A DNA stretch of 64,000 bases, from positions 1 through 64,000 of the forward strand of contig JACJWR010000003.1 of assembly GCA_020637055.1 (NCBI GenBank), written 5' to 3'. This DNA is from Actinomycetota bacterium. GTDB taxonomy: Bacteria > Actinomycetota > Actinomycetes > S36-B12 > UBA10799. A program made the translations under genes and the position numbers. The notes under the pieces were generated by a model. It did not search any database. It saw only the letters and a program-made list of their open reading frames with translations, and was not told the DNA's origin. Positions within the stretch are counted from its first letter, which is position 1; the number at the start of each line of letters is the position of its first letter. Below are positions 55,364 through 63,980 of the stretch, in pieces.

Positions 55364-55843
55364 GTGCCGAAGGAACGAGGACGCAAGCTCATCGCGCAGA
55401 ACAAGAAGGCGCGACACGACTTCGACATCCTCGAGACCTACGAAGCCGGCATGGTGCTAGTGGGCACCGAAGTGAAGTCGTTGCGCGCCGGCCGCGCCAC
55501 CCTCACCGACGGCTACGCCACGGTGGATGACGGCGAGGTGTGGCTGCGCGGGGTGCACATCCCGGAGTACGACCCGGGCACCTGGACCAACCACGAACCC
55601 CGCAGGGCCAGAAAGCTCCTGCTCCATCGGGCGGAGATCAGCAAACTCATCGGCAAGACGCGGGAGAGCGGACTGACCTTGGTGCCGCTATCGATGTACT
55701 TCTCCGACGGTCGTGCCAAGGTCGAGATCGGTTTGGCGCGCGGTCGTAAGGCACACGACAAACGCGCCGTCATCGCCGAGCGCGAGGCCAAGCGGGAGGC
55801 CTCGCGCTCGCTCGGCCGGATCCGCAAGGGAATGGCCGAGTAG
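55364..55843 (+). CDS. smpB: SsrA-binding protein SmpB
   Basis: 159 residues of the OB-fold tmRNA-binding protein, with KKARHDFDILETYEAGMVL, GTEVKSLRAGRATLTDGY and the basic C-terminal tail (KAHDKRAVIAERE, then SLGRIRKGM). It delivers tmRNA to stalled ribosomes. The ssrA gene often follows smpB, but I found no tmRNA-like region in the window. Confidence 0.96.
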   Translation: MPKERGRKLIAQNKKARHDFDILETYEAGMVLVGTEVKSLRAGRATLTDGYATVDDGEVWLRGVHIPEYDPGTWTNHEPRRARKLLLHRAEISKLIGKTRESGLTLVPLSMYFSDGRAKVEIGLARGRKAHDKRAVIAEREAKREASRSLGRIRKGMAE

Positions 55844-55866
55844 CCGGACGACCGGCGAGCCAGCTG

Positions 55867-57564
55867 CTACGTCCCGCCGATCGCCGATCCGGCGCCTATC
55901 ACCATGAAGATGGACACCAGCACGAACAGGATCACCATCAGCGGCGTCACGAAGCGGATGTAGCGGTCGTAGCCGACCTTCGCCAGTGTGAGACCACCCA
56001 TGACGATGGCCGAGGTCGGCGTGATCAAGTTGACCCAGCCAGACGCGGACTGGAATCCGGTGACCACCATCGCACGGGACACGTTGGCGAAGTCGGCCAG
56101 CGGCGCCATGATGGGCATCGCCAAGGTGGCGTGACCGGACGACGACGGCACCAGGAACGCCAGTGGGATGTTGACGATGAACATCACCACCGCGAACACC
56201 CCCGAGGAGAGGCCACTCACGACACCTTCCAGTGCGTTGAGCACGGTGTCGGTGATCCCGGCGTTGTTCATGACGACGGTCACACCACGGGCCAAGGCGA
56301 TGATCAGGGCGGCGCCCATGAAGTCGCCCATACCGGCGACGATCGCGTTCACCATGCCCTCTTCGCCGAGCTTGCCCACCAGACCGATGATGATCGCCGC
56401 CACCAGGAACAGTGCCGCCAGCTCCGGGAAGTACCAGCCGAGCGTGATGCCCTCGAGGCTTTCGCTGAAGTCCGACCAGGGGATCACCGAGAAGATCATC
56501 AGAGCGAACGTCAGGATGAAGATCCAGATCACCGCGGTCTGGCCGCCGGTCATCTTCGGGGGTTCCTCGGCCGCCTCGGCCAGCAGGTGTTCGTCGCCGG
56601 CGACCGGCTTGACCAGCGACCGCTTCGGATCCTTCTTGACCCGCTGGGCGTAGCGGAGCACGAACAGGATCGTCACCACCGTGAGCACCAGGTACATGAT
56701 TACGCGCAGCACGATTCCGTTGCCCAGTTCGATTCCGGCGGCCGACGATGCGACGCCGGTGGCGAACGGGTTCACGGTGGAGGCCAAGGTGCCGATACCG
56801 GCGCCCAACATGATGACCGTCGCCCCGACTAGTCGGTCGTAGCCCAAGGCCACCATGATGGGCACGATCAGGGCATAGAACCCGAGGGTCTCTTCGGCCA
56901 TACCGTAGGTGGTGCCTCCCAGGGAGAACACCACCATGAGAACTATCACCAACACCGCCGACCTGGCCTTGAATCGGTGCACCAACCTCGCGATGCCGGC
57001 ATCGAGCGCGCCGGTCCGCATGGTCACTGTGATGAACGCACCGATGGCGAGGACGAAGAAGAAGACCTGCACGGCACCGATCAGGGCGCCGGATTCGTAC
57101 GGCCCGATCTGCGCCTTGGGTCCGAGGACGACCGCGTTGTCCACCGCATCCTCGACGGTGAGCTGATCCTCGGGGATGCCGGTCTGCTCCGAGATCGTGC
57201 CCTTGCAGGCTTCCAGGATGTCTTCGGGCGTGGCGACCGCGGCCTTCAGCGGGTTGCCGTCGTCGTCGACGTCGGCCTGATCCGGCTGGATGCCGTAGAG
57301 ACCGTTGACCGGTGAGAGCCAGAGGTCCTTCAGGCGTTGTCCGAAGGTCGAGTCGACCGTGATGCTGTGGTACGACCCGGGCACCGGCTTGACCGTGCCT
57401 TCGCCACAGTCGACGTAGTCGTAGCTACCGGGTTTGATGATGAACGTCAGACCCCACACGATGAGCAGGACGAAGAAGAGGACGGTGAACGCGGTGGGGA
57501 ACCTGAACCCCTTCTTCTTCGGCTCCTCGGCCGGTGCCTCCGGCGGAGCGGTCTCCGTGGCCAT
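55867..57564 (-). CDS. YfcC-family transporter, probable arginine/ornithine antiporter
   Basis: 565 residues. A soluble N-terminus, one membrane segment, then a roughly 130-residue external loop (including GSYDYVDCGEGTVKP) and about 11 further segments with FSLGGTTYGMAEETLGFYALIVPIM and NAGITDTVLNALEG, the pattern of YfcC/ArcD2 transporters. It is divergent from arcA, so import of arginine in exchange for ornithine is the best guess. The ATG at 57564 follows GGGAG. Dicarboxylate or dipeptide transport cannot be excluded. Confidence 0.78.
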   Translation of the reverse strand: MATETAPPEAPAEEPKKKGFRFPTAFTVLFFVLLIVWGLTFIIKPGSYDYVDCGEGTVKPVPGSYHSITVDSTFGQRLKDLWLSPVNGLYGIQPDQADVDDDGNPLKAAVATPEDILEACKGTISEQTGIPEDQLTVEDAVDNAVVLGPKAQIGPYESGALIGAVQVFFFVLAIGAFITVTMRTGALDAGIARLVHRFKARSAVLVIVLMVVFSLGGTTYGMAEETLGFYALIVPIMVALGYDRLVGATVIMLGAGIGTLASTVNPFATGVASSAAGIELGNGIVLRVIMYLVLTVVTILFVLRYAQRVKKDPKRSLVKPVAGDEHLLAEAAEEPPKMTGGQTAVIWIFILTFALMIFSVIPWSDFSESLEGITLGWYFPELAALFLVAAIIIGLVGKLGEEGMVNAIVAGMGDFMGAALIIALARGVTVVMNNAGITDTVLNALEGVVSGLSSGVFAVVMFIVNIPLAFLVPSSSGHATLAMPIMAPLADFANVSRAMVVTGFQSASGWVNLITPTSAIVMGGLTLAKVGYDRYIRFVTPLMVILFVLVSIFMVIGAGSAIGGT

Positions 57565-57876
57565 GTGGCTCTCCCAGCGTCGATAGAAAGGCAATGATCG
57601 AGTTCGATCAGCATCGTGTTATGGCAACGTGAACGCGATGCACTCGACTTGTAGCGCAATTCCCTGCTCTGAGTCCACCGAACTGCCGCATTGCGGCGAT
57701 CGGTTTCGCGATGTGGCGCAGTGATTGGGCCATTCGGGGTCAATCGTTCACCCCGCGTTCGGCAAGGGGGCGCTCATCGAGTGGCAACGCCGCACCGGAA
57801 TCGACAGACTGCGAGACGTAACGTCGTCATGGCCGCGGCCCTGTGGTGGCTCTGGCCTCTATGGAGGTAATGCGAA
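57565..57876. promoter_or_regulatory. Divergent regulatory region of the arginine deiminase module
   Basis: 312 nt between the YfcC-type gene and arcA. TGATCGA-GT-TCGATCA (57595-57610) is a perfect 7-bp inverted repeat 31 nt upstream of the transporter start. GACGT-A-ACGTC (57815-57825) overlaps TAACGT, a possible -10 element for arcA about 53 nt before its start. CCGCA-T-TGCGG lies near 57690. No gene or RNA is seen. The palindromes are operator candidates (ArgR- or Crp/Fnr-like proteins are possible), none of them proven. Confidence 0.5.
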
Positions 57877-59112
57877 ATGACATATCACGTCGATTCGGAA
57901 GTGGGCGTGCTCGAGGAGGTCATCGTCCACCGGCCCGGTCTGGAGTTGGAGCGACTCACTCCGAGCAACTTCGAGAAACTGCTGTTCGACGACGTCATGT
58001 GGGACGACGTTGCCCGCGAGGAGCACGACGCCTTCGTGAAGGTTCTCACCGACCGCGGCATCCGGGTGCGCTACTACGCGGATCTGCTCGGCGAGGCGCT
58101 GGACAACCCGGAGGCGCGGGAGTGGTTGTTCGACCGCGTGGCGCGGCCCCAGGACACCAGCTTCAAACTCCAGGAGCCCTTCCGGGAACGCTTCTTCTCC
58201 GAGGAGATGACCGGTCGTCGGCTCGCCGAATTCATGATCGGCGGCATCCTCAAGGGTGAGATGGACCTGCCGCGGAACTCCAGCCTGTGGTGGGACGAAC
58301 TCGGCGCGACGGACTTCGTCCTCACGCCGCTGCCCAACCACCTCTTCCAGCGCGACAACACCGCGTTCGTCTACAACGGCCTGTCCGTGCACCCGATGGC
58401 CAAGGAGGCCCGCCAGCGCGAGACGCTGAACTCGCGGGTGATCTGGAACTTCCACCCCGACTTCGCCGGCAAGCTCAAGTTCTGGTTCGGCAACGACGAC
58501 ACCCACCACCAGCCCGCGACCATGGAGGGCGGCGACATCCTCGTGGTGGGCAACGGCACCGTGATGATCGGCATGGGAGAGCGGACCACCCCGCAGGGAA
58601 TCGGGATGTTGGTGAACGCCTACTTCTCCGACCCCGAGCAGTTGGTCAAGCAGGTGATCGTCGTCGAGTTGCCCAAGACCCGGGCGTTCATGCACCTGGA
58701 CACCGCGATGACGATGATCGACAAGGACAAGTTCTCGGTGTTCCCCTACCTGCCGGAGGACCTGAAGAGCTACTCGCTCACCCCGCGCGGCAACGGCGGC
58801 GAATACCAACTGGTCGAGAACAAGGAACTCTGGCCGGTGCTGGCTGAGGCGATCGGTGTCGACCGGGTGACCCCGCTCTACACCCCGGAGGACGAACTGG
58901 CCGCCGAACGCGAGCAGTGGAACGACGGCAACAACTTCCTCACCATCGCGCCCGGAGTGATCGTCGGATACGAGCGCAACACCAACACCAACGAGTTCCT
59001 CACCGATCAGGGGATCGAGGTCATCCCGATCGTCGGCAACGAACTCGGCCGCGGACGCGGTGGCCCGCGCTGCATGTCCTGCCCGACCGTTCGCGGCTCC
59101 GCCGACGGCTGA
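57877..59112 (+). CDS. arcA: Arginine deiminase
   Basis: 411 residues. This pentein-fold enzyme makes citrulline and ammonia from arginine. The catalytic Cys399 lies in GRGGPRCMSCP, and the substrate region contains PLPNHLFQRDNTAF, TMEGGDILVVG and FMHLDTAMTMID. A GGAGGT lies 8 nt before the ATG. It is followed by ornithine carbamoyltransferase on the same strand. Confidence 0.96.
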   Translation: MTYHVDSEVGVLEEVIVHRPGLELERLTPSNFEKLLFDDVMWDDVAREEHDAFVKVLTDRGIRVRYYADLLGEALDNPEAREWLFDRVARPQDTSFKLQEPFRERFFSEEMTGRRLAEFMIGGILKGEMDLPRNSSLWWDELGATDFVLTPLPNHLFQRDNTAFVYNGLSVHPMAKEARQRETLNSRVIWNFHPDFAGKLKFWFGNDDTHHQPATMEGGDILVVGNGTVMIGMGERTTPQGIGMLVNAYFSDPEQLVKQVIVVELPKTRAFMHLDTAMTMIDKDKFSVFPYLPEDLKSYSLTPRGNGGEYQLVENKELWPVLAEAIGVDRVTPLYTPEDELAAEREQWNDGNNFLTIAPGVIVGYERNTNTNEFLTDQGIEVIPIVGNELGRGRGGPRCMSCPTVRGSADG

Positions 59113-59230
59113 GTTCGGAGACACCCATCGAGCTGTCTCTGGCAGTTCGCCCACAACAACAACCACCTCGCCGGACGGCGGCGATCCGCCGCCCGGCATA
59201 GCCCACACCTGATGAAAGGAAGTCCTCCCC

Positions 59231-60241
59231 GTGGCCTTCAACCTGAAGAATCGTGACTTTCTCAAGGAACTCGATTTCACCACCCAAGAGATGACCTACC
59301 TGCTCGACCTCTCGCGCGACCTGAAGCGGGCGGCCTACACCGGAACCGAGCAGCCGACGATGCGCGGCAAGACGGTGGCGCTGATCTTCGAGAAGACCTC
59401 CACCCGCACCCGTTGCGCGTTCGAGGTGGCCGCCTACCAGCAGGGCGCGCACGTCACCTACCTCGACCCGAACTCGTCCCAACTCGGTCACAAGGAGTCG
59501 GCGGCGGACACCGCCCGGGTGCTCTCCCGGATGTACGACGCGATCGAGTTCCGCGGCAGCGCACACTCGACCGTCGAGGAACTCGCCGAATTCGCCGACG
59601 TGCCGGTGTACAACGGCCTCACCGACGAGTGGCACCCGACTCAGATGCTGGCCGACTTCCTCACCATGATGGAACACGGCCGCGGCAAGAAGTACGACGA
59701 GTTGTCGTACGCCTACATGGGCGACGCCCGATCCAACATGGGCAACTCGCTGCTCGTGATGGGCGCCATCATGGGTTCCGACGTGCGGATCGCCAGCCCG
59801 AAGGCGCTCTGGCCGAGCAAGGAAGTGCAGGACGCCGCCTATGCCCGTGCCGAGGAATCCGGTGCCCGGGTGATGCTGACCGAAGATCCGGACGCCGCCC
59901 TCGAGGGTGTCGATTTCGTCATCACCGACGTCTGGGTGTCGATGGGTGAGCCGAAGGAAGTATGGAACGAGCGGATCAAACTGCTCAAGCCGTACCAGGT
60001 GAACAACGAGGCGCTGGAGAAGACCGGCAACAAGCACGTGAAGTTCATGCACTGTCTGCCCGCCTTCCACGACACCAAGACCAAGGTCGGCGCCGACATC
60101 GGCGAGAAGACCGGCATGACCAACGGTCTCGAGGTCACCAACGACGTCTTCGAGTCGTCCTACAACATCGCCTTCGACGAGGCTGAGAACCGCTTGCACA
60201 CGATCAAGGCGGTCATGGTCGCGACCATCGGCAGCCAGTGA
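59231..60241 (+). CDS. arcB: Ornithine carbamoyltransferase, probably catabolic
   Basis: 336 residues. The carbamoyl-phosphate loop STRTR is at residues 57-61, HPTQ and the ornithine-binding HCLP motif are intact. Behind arcA it should run in the catabolic direction, making ornithine and carbamoyl phosphate from citrulline. The GTG start follows AAAGGAAG. Carbamate kinase (arcC), which would harvest ATP, does not follow; a strong terminator does. Confidence 0.92.
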   Translation: MAFNLKNRDFLKELDFTTQEMTYLLDLSRDLKRAAYTGTEQPTMRGKTVALIFEKTSTRTRCAFEVAAYQQGAHVTYLDPNSSQLGHKESAADTARVLSRMYDAIEFRGSAHSTVEELAEFADVPVYNGLTDEWHPTQMLADFLTMMEHGRGKKYDELSYAYMGDARSNMGNSLLVMGAIMGSDVRIASPKALWPSKEVQDAAYARAEESGARVMLTEDPDAALEGVDFVITDVWVSMGEPKEVWNERIKLLKPYQVNNEALEKTGNKHVKFMHCLPAFHDTKTKVGADIGEKTGMTNGLEVTNDVFESSYNIAFDEAENRLHTIKAVMVATIGSQ

Positions 60242-60274
60242 TGCGGTAGGTCCGCCGACTGCGTGGATCGGAGG

Positions 60275-60330
60275 CGGTGGGCGCGGGCAGACGAGTACCC
60301 CTCGACTGTCCGCGCCCACCGTTTCGTCTT
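60275..60330 (+). terminator. Strong terminator after arcB
   Basis: A 16-bp stem with one G-U pair (60275-60290 with 60306-60321) is capped by an inner 4-bp stem (60292-60295 with 60301-60304) and followed by TTTCGTCTT. It ends the arcA-arcB operon, so nothing downstream belongs to it. Confidence 0.8.
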
Positions 60331-60359
60331 GCGGGCCCGGTGTGCAGCACACTGGGTCG

Positions 60360-61016
60360 ATGGCCGAAATCCTTGTCGAGGTGTTGCCGCTGGCCTTGGC
60401 GATCGCCCTCTCACCGTTCCCGGTGATCCCGTCGATCATGCTGTTGCTCACGGCCCGCCCGGTCGCGGCGGGTGCGGCTTTCCTCGGCGGTTGGGTGGCC
60501 GGGGTGACCGCGGCCCTCACCGTTGCGGTGCTGGTCTCCGCCTGGGTGGAACTCGCCTACGGAACCCCGACCTGGGTCTCGTGGGTGCGTCTGGTGCTGG
60601 GTGCGGCGCTCATCGCCTTCGGCGTGCGGAAGTGGCTGACTCGGGCGCAAGCGACCTCGGCGCCGGCCTGGATGTCGTCGTTGAGTTCGGCCACCCCGGC
60701 CACCGGCGCGAAGCTGGGCCTGCTGCTCTCCGGCGCGAATCCGAAGATCCTGGTGCTCGCGGCCGCCGCCGGGTTGGCCATCGGGGCAGCGGAGCCAGCC
60801 TTAGCCGAAGCGGCTGCGGTGATGGTCCCGTTCGTGCTGCTGTCCTCGCTGACCGTGGCGCTCCCGCTGTTCTCGTACCTCGTTGCGGGGGAGCGCGTCG
60901 CGCCACCACTGCGGCGTGCGCGCGACTGGTTGGAGACGCACAACGCCGCGGTGCTGGCCGTTGTCTTCATGGCCATCGGGCTGATGGTGCTGATCGAGGG
61001 GATCAGCGGGCTGTGA
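60360..61016 (+). CDS. GAP-family (Sap/LysE-like) membrane protein
   Basis: 218 residues with six hydrophobic segments, starting AEILVEVLPLALAIALSPFPVIPSIMLLLT, the pattern of the GAP/Sap family found in actinobacteria. Some relatives help export glycolipids or peptidoglycolipids; the role here is unknown. CACACT lies 6 nt before the ATG. A strong terminator separates it from arcAB. Confidence 0.7.
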   Translation: MAEILVEVLPLALAIALSPFPVIPSIMLLLTARPVAAGAAFLGGWVAGVTAALTVAVLVSAWVELAYGTPTWVSWVRLVLGAALIAFGVRKWLTRAQATSAPAWMSSLSSATPATGAKLGLLLSGANPKILVLAAAAGLAIGAAEPALAEAAAVMVPFVLLSSLTVALPLFSYLVAGERVAPPLRRARDWLETHNAAVLAVVFMAIGLMVLIEGISGL

Positions 61017-61034
61017 CGCCGGCGTTATCCGGCG
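61017..61034. terminator. Short hairpin between the GAP-family and thiolase genes
   Basis: CGCCGG (61017-61022) and CCGGCG (61029-61034) around a 6-nt loop lie at the convergent 3' ends, covering the thiolase stop codon. Confidence 0.35.
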
Positions 61035-62215
61035 CGCTTGAGCAGTGCCGCGAGTGCCTGACCGCCGCCGATGCACATCGTCACGACGGCGTATTCGAGG
61101 TCCCGCTCCACCAGGTCGAGCGAGGCTCGCAGTGTGAGCATCGCGGCGGTGGCGCCGACCGGATGGCCGAGGGCGATGGCGCCGCCGTGGGGGTTCGTCT
61201 TCGCCGGATCCAGCCCGCCGTCGCGCATCACCGCCACGGCTTGGGCGGCGAACGCCTCGTTCAACTCGAACAGGTCGATATCTGCGGCCGTCAGCCCGGT
61301 TTCGTCCCAGAGTTTCTGCAGCGCGACGACCGGGGCGTAGCCCATGTACTCGGGTTCCAGAGCTCCGACGGCAACGGCTTCTAGGGTGGAGAGGGGTTGC
61401 CAGCCGCGATCCTTGGCGGTTTGAGCTCGGGTCACCAGCACGGCTCCGGCGCCGTCGTTGATGCCCGAGGAGTTGCCGGCGGTCACGGTGCCTTCGGTGC
61501 CGAAGGACGGGCGCAGTTTGGCGAGCACCTCCACGGTGGTGTCGGGGCGCGGGTGCTCGTCCCGCTCCACCACCACCGGCTTGCGGCCGGGAACCGTCAC
61601 GGGGGTGATCTCCCGCGCGAACAGCGCCTGTGATTCCGGCAGCGCGGTGCGCCGCTGCGATTCGGCGGCGAACTCATCCTGTTCGGCTCGGCTGACGTGG
61701 TAGCGATCCGCCACCCGCTCGGCGGTCCAGCCCATCAACTTGTCGTGGAAGGGATCGGTGAGCATGGCGAGTGTGCCATCCACCAGGGTGCGGTTGCCGA
61801 GACGTTTTCCGGAGCGGGCGCCGAAGTCGTAGAAGGGCATCCGGCTCATGTTCTCGGCCCCGCCGGCGAGGATCACGTCGGCATTGCCCCAGCGCAGTTC
61901 CATCGCGGCGTTCCAGATCGCCTGCAGGCCGCTGCCGCAGAGGCGGTTGACGGTGTACCCCGGGGTGGAGTCGGGGAGCCCGGCGGCGAGGGCGATGCGC
62001 CGGGCGATGTAGGCGTCGCCGCCGACCTGGCCGATGCAGCCGAACACGGCCTCGTCGACATCCTCGGGTGCCACGCCGGTGCGGGTGAGCGCCTCCCGGG
62101 CTGCCACCGCGCCCAGTTCGTGGGCGGGTACGCCCGCCAGTGAGCCGCCGTAGGATCCGATCGGGGTGCGAGCCCCTCCGAGGATCACGATCGGATCGGT
62201 GTTCGCCGGTGCCAT
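61025..62215 (-). CDS. Acetyl-CoA acetyltransferase (thiolase)
   Basis: 396 residues. The acyl-accepting Cys93 lies in VNRLCGSGLQA, the His in GHPVGATAA and the second Cys in CIGGGQ. It condenses or splits acetyl-CoA units. AAAGGA lies 9 nt before the ATG. No beta-oxidation partner is adjacent, so biosynthetic (acetoacetyl-CoA) or degradative use is open. Confidence 0.94.
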   Translation of the reverse strand: MAPANTDPIVILGGARTPIGSYGGSLAGVPAHELGAVAAREALTRTGVAPEDVDEAVFGCIGQVGGDAYIARRIALAAGLPDSTPGYTVNRLCGSGLQAIWNAAMELRWGNADVILAGGAENMSRMPFYDFGARSGKRLGNRTLVDGTLAMLTDPFHDKLMGWTAERVADRYHVSRAEQDEFAAESQRRTALPESQALFAREITPVTVPGRKPVVVERDEHPRPDTTVEVLAKLRPSFGTEGTVTAGNSSGINDGAGAVLVTRAQTAKDRGWQPLSTLEAVAVGALEPEYMGYAPVVALQKLWDETGLTAADIDLFELNEAFAAQAVAVMRDGGLDPAKTNPHGGAIALGHPVGATAAMLTLRASLDLVERDLEYAVVTMCIGGGQALAALLKRAG

Positions 62216-62654
62216 GGCTGGCGTCCTTTCGGTTGAGGGGTTGCGCCGATCGTCATGATTCCACAGGGCGGTTGACCGGCCGCTGGGGATGGTCGCCCGG
62301 TAGGGCGGCGGCGGGGGAAGGACTCAAGGGCGGTTGTGTCCGGCGCGGGTCTCGATGGCGAGTCCCGCCGGCGCAGACTCCAACCGCGGGTTTGGTTGCG
62401 CACCAATCAGGGGTGCTCCTGCTGCGGCTGGCCAACAGCGCAATTGAGTGGCACCTTGCCCGGGTGAATCTGGCTCCAACGTGCCAATCGAATACGCGGT
62501 TGGTGCCGGGAGCCGCCATGCCAAGGGGCAAAGTGCCACTCAAAGCCGCTGTTGCCGCGGACGCGGCGGGTGTTCCTCATTGATCTTGGGTCGGGGCCGC
62601 AACGGGTACCATCTGGCCAGCGACAGGAGTAGGTCCAACCGGGGAGAGCAGCAG
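62216..62654. other. Intergenic region with a large imperfect inverted repeat
   Basis: 439 nt without a supported gene. From about 62421 to 62567 two arms fold back: CAACAGCG (62433-62440) with CGCTGTTG (62547-62554), and an 18-nt arm starting TTGAGTGGCAC (62444-62461) with 62526-62543, 17 of 18 paired. An inner GGCTCC/GGAGCC pair is also present. It could be a terminator-like structure, a dispersed repeat or a small non-autonomous element. Confidence 0.55.
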
Positions 62655-63980
62655 ATGCCCAACTCAACCAAGTCTCGACGACGCAGCAGGATCTTCGGAG
62701 GTGTTGCGGTCGCCGGTCTGAGCGTCGGATTGCTGATGTTGTCTGCGTGCGGCGGCGGAGCGGGGGGCTCCGACGGTGCTGGCTCCACCGCCACCTCGTC
62801 CGAAGCTGCCGCCGGTTCCGCGGCACCGTCGGCACCGACCGGCAACGCCGACTCGGCGACGCAAGCGGCCATCGAGCAGGCTGCGCGTGAGTCCATGGCC
62901 ACCTACCACCTGAAGTCGCTCATCATCCGGGTGACGTCGGACGGTGAGGATGTCTACACCGCCGCGATGGGCGAGTCGATGACCGGTGTCCCCGCCACTC
63001 CGGACATGCACTTCCGCAACGGGGCCATGGCTTTCACCTACATCGGCCAGATCTTCGCCAAGCTCGTCGACGCAGGCGAGGTGAGCCTGGACGACCCGCT
63101 GGCCAACTGGTTCCCTGATTACCCGCGGGCGGATCAGATCACGATCAAGAACCTGCTCAACATGACGTCTGGCTACGCCGACTACGTCTACCAGCCGGAA
63201 CTGGCGGATTCGCTGGACCGGGATCCGTTCAAGCAGTGGACGAACGAGGAGCTGCTGGAGATCGGATTCGCCGGGCCGGAGCAGTTCGCGCCCGGCACCA
63301 ACTGGGGCTACAGCCACACCAACTACGTGATCCTCGGGCAGGTGCTTGAGGAGATCACCGGTGAGCCGTTGGACGCCGTGATGGAGGAGTACATCATCGG
63401 CCCGATGGGTCTGACGGCAACGGGAGGCAACGGCGGCACCCCGGCGATCCCGACTCCGGTGCAGCATTCGTTCACCGCCGAGCGGGCGGAGTACTTCGGC
63501 GTCACTCCCACCCCGAAGGCCTACGAAGAGGGAACTTTCTGGAATCCATCGTGGACCACGGCAGAGGGTGCGGTGCAGACCACCAACATCTACGACATGA
63601 CCACGTCGATGGAGATCGTCGGGTCTGGCGCGCAGGTGTCGCCGGAGATGTACCAGGCCCAGACGGGTACGAACCTGCTCGGCTTCGGGAGCCCCGACCC
63701 GACCGGGGTGTGCAGCGCCTGCCGGACCAACACCGACGAAGCGTCGTACGGGTTGGGGGTGATCCGGTCGGGCCCGTGGATCACGCAGACCAAGAGTTTC
63801 GCCGGAGCCGCTGCCAGCACTGGCTACCTGCCGTCGGAAAAACTGGCGGTCTCGGTCTCGATGACGTACCTGCCGGAGGCCTATGCCGACAGTGGGTCGC
63901 TGAACGACTCCAGCCGGGCGACTTTCGCGGCGGTGGTCGAAGCAGTGGCCCCCGGAAAGGGGCCGTCGCAGGCGCCGTAG
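62655..63980 (+). CDS. Serine beta-lactamase-like lipoprotein, catalytically dead
   Basis: 441 residues. A lipoprotein signal ends at LSAC (Cys32). The rest aligns with class C beta-lactamase/DD-peptidase-like serine hydrolases, but the SxxK motif reads A-M-A-F (124-127, in HFRNGAMAFTYIGQIF). The YxN motif reads Y-S-H (219-221), and the KTG-type motif is replaced by AGAAASTGY. The scaffold (LVDAGEVSLDDPLANWFPDYP, ITIKNLLNMTSGYADYV) is well kept, so it may be a binding protein rather than an enzyme. The ATG follows GGGGAGAG. Confidence 0.85.
   Translation: MPNSTKSRRRSRIFGGVAVAGLSVGLLMLSACGGGAGGSDGAGSTATSSEAAAGSAAPSAPTGNADSATQAAIEQAARESMATYHLKSLIIRVTSDGEDVYTAAMGESMTGVPATPDMHFRNGAMAFTYIGQIFAKLVDAGEVSLDDPLANWFPDYPRADQITIKNLLNMTSGYADYVYQPELADSLDRDPFKQWTNEELLEIGFAGPEQFAPGTNWGYSHTNYVILGQVLEEITGEPLDAVMEEYIIGPMGLTATGGNGGTPAIPTPVQHSFTAERAEYFGVTPTPKAYEEGTFWNPSWTTAEGAVQTTNIYDMTTSMEIVGSGAQVSPEMYQAQTGTNLLGFGSPDPTGVCSACRTNTDEASYGLGVIRSGPWITQTKSFAGAAASTGYLPSEKLAVSVSMTYLPEAYADSGSLNDSSRATFAAVVEAVAPGKGPSQAP

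Noticed and set aside
55844..55866. tmRNA gene after smpB
   Set aside because: Only 22 nt lie before the next gene, and no tRNA-like ends or tag frame are visible anywhere near.
62407..62835. Reading frames across the 62.2-62.65 kb region
   Set aside because: They cross the inverted repeat on both strands, overlap each other and the lipoprotein gene, and match no family I know.
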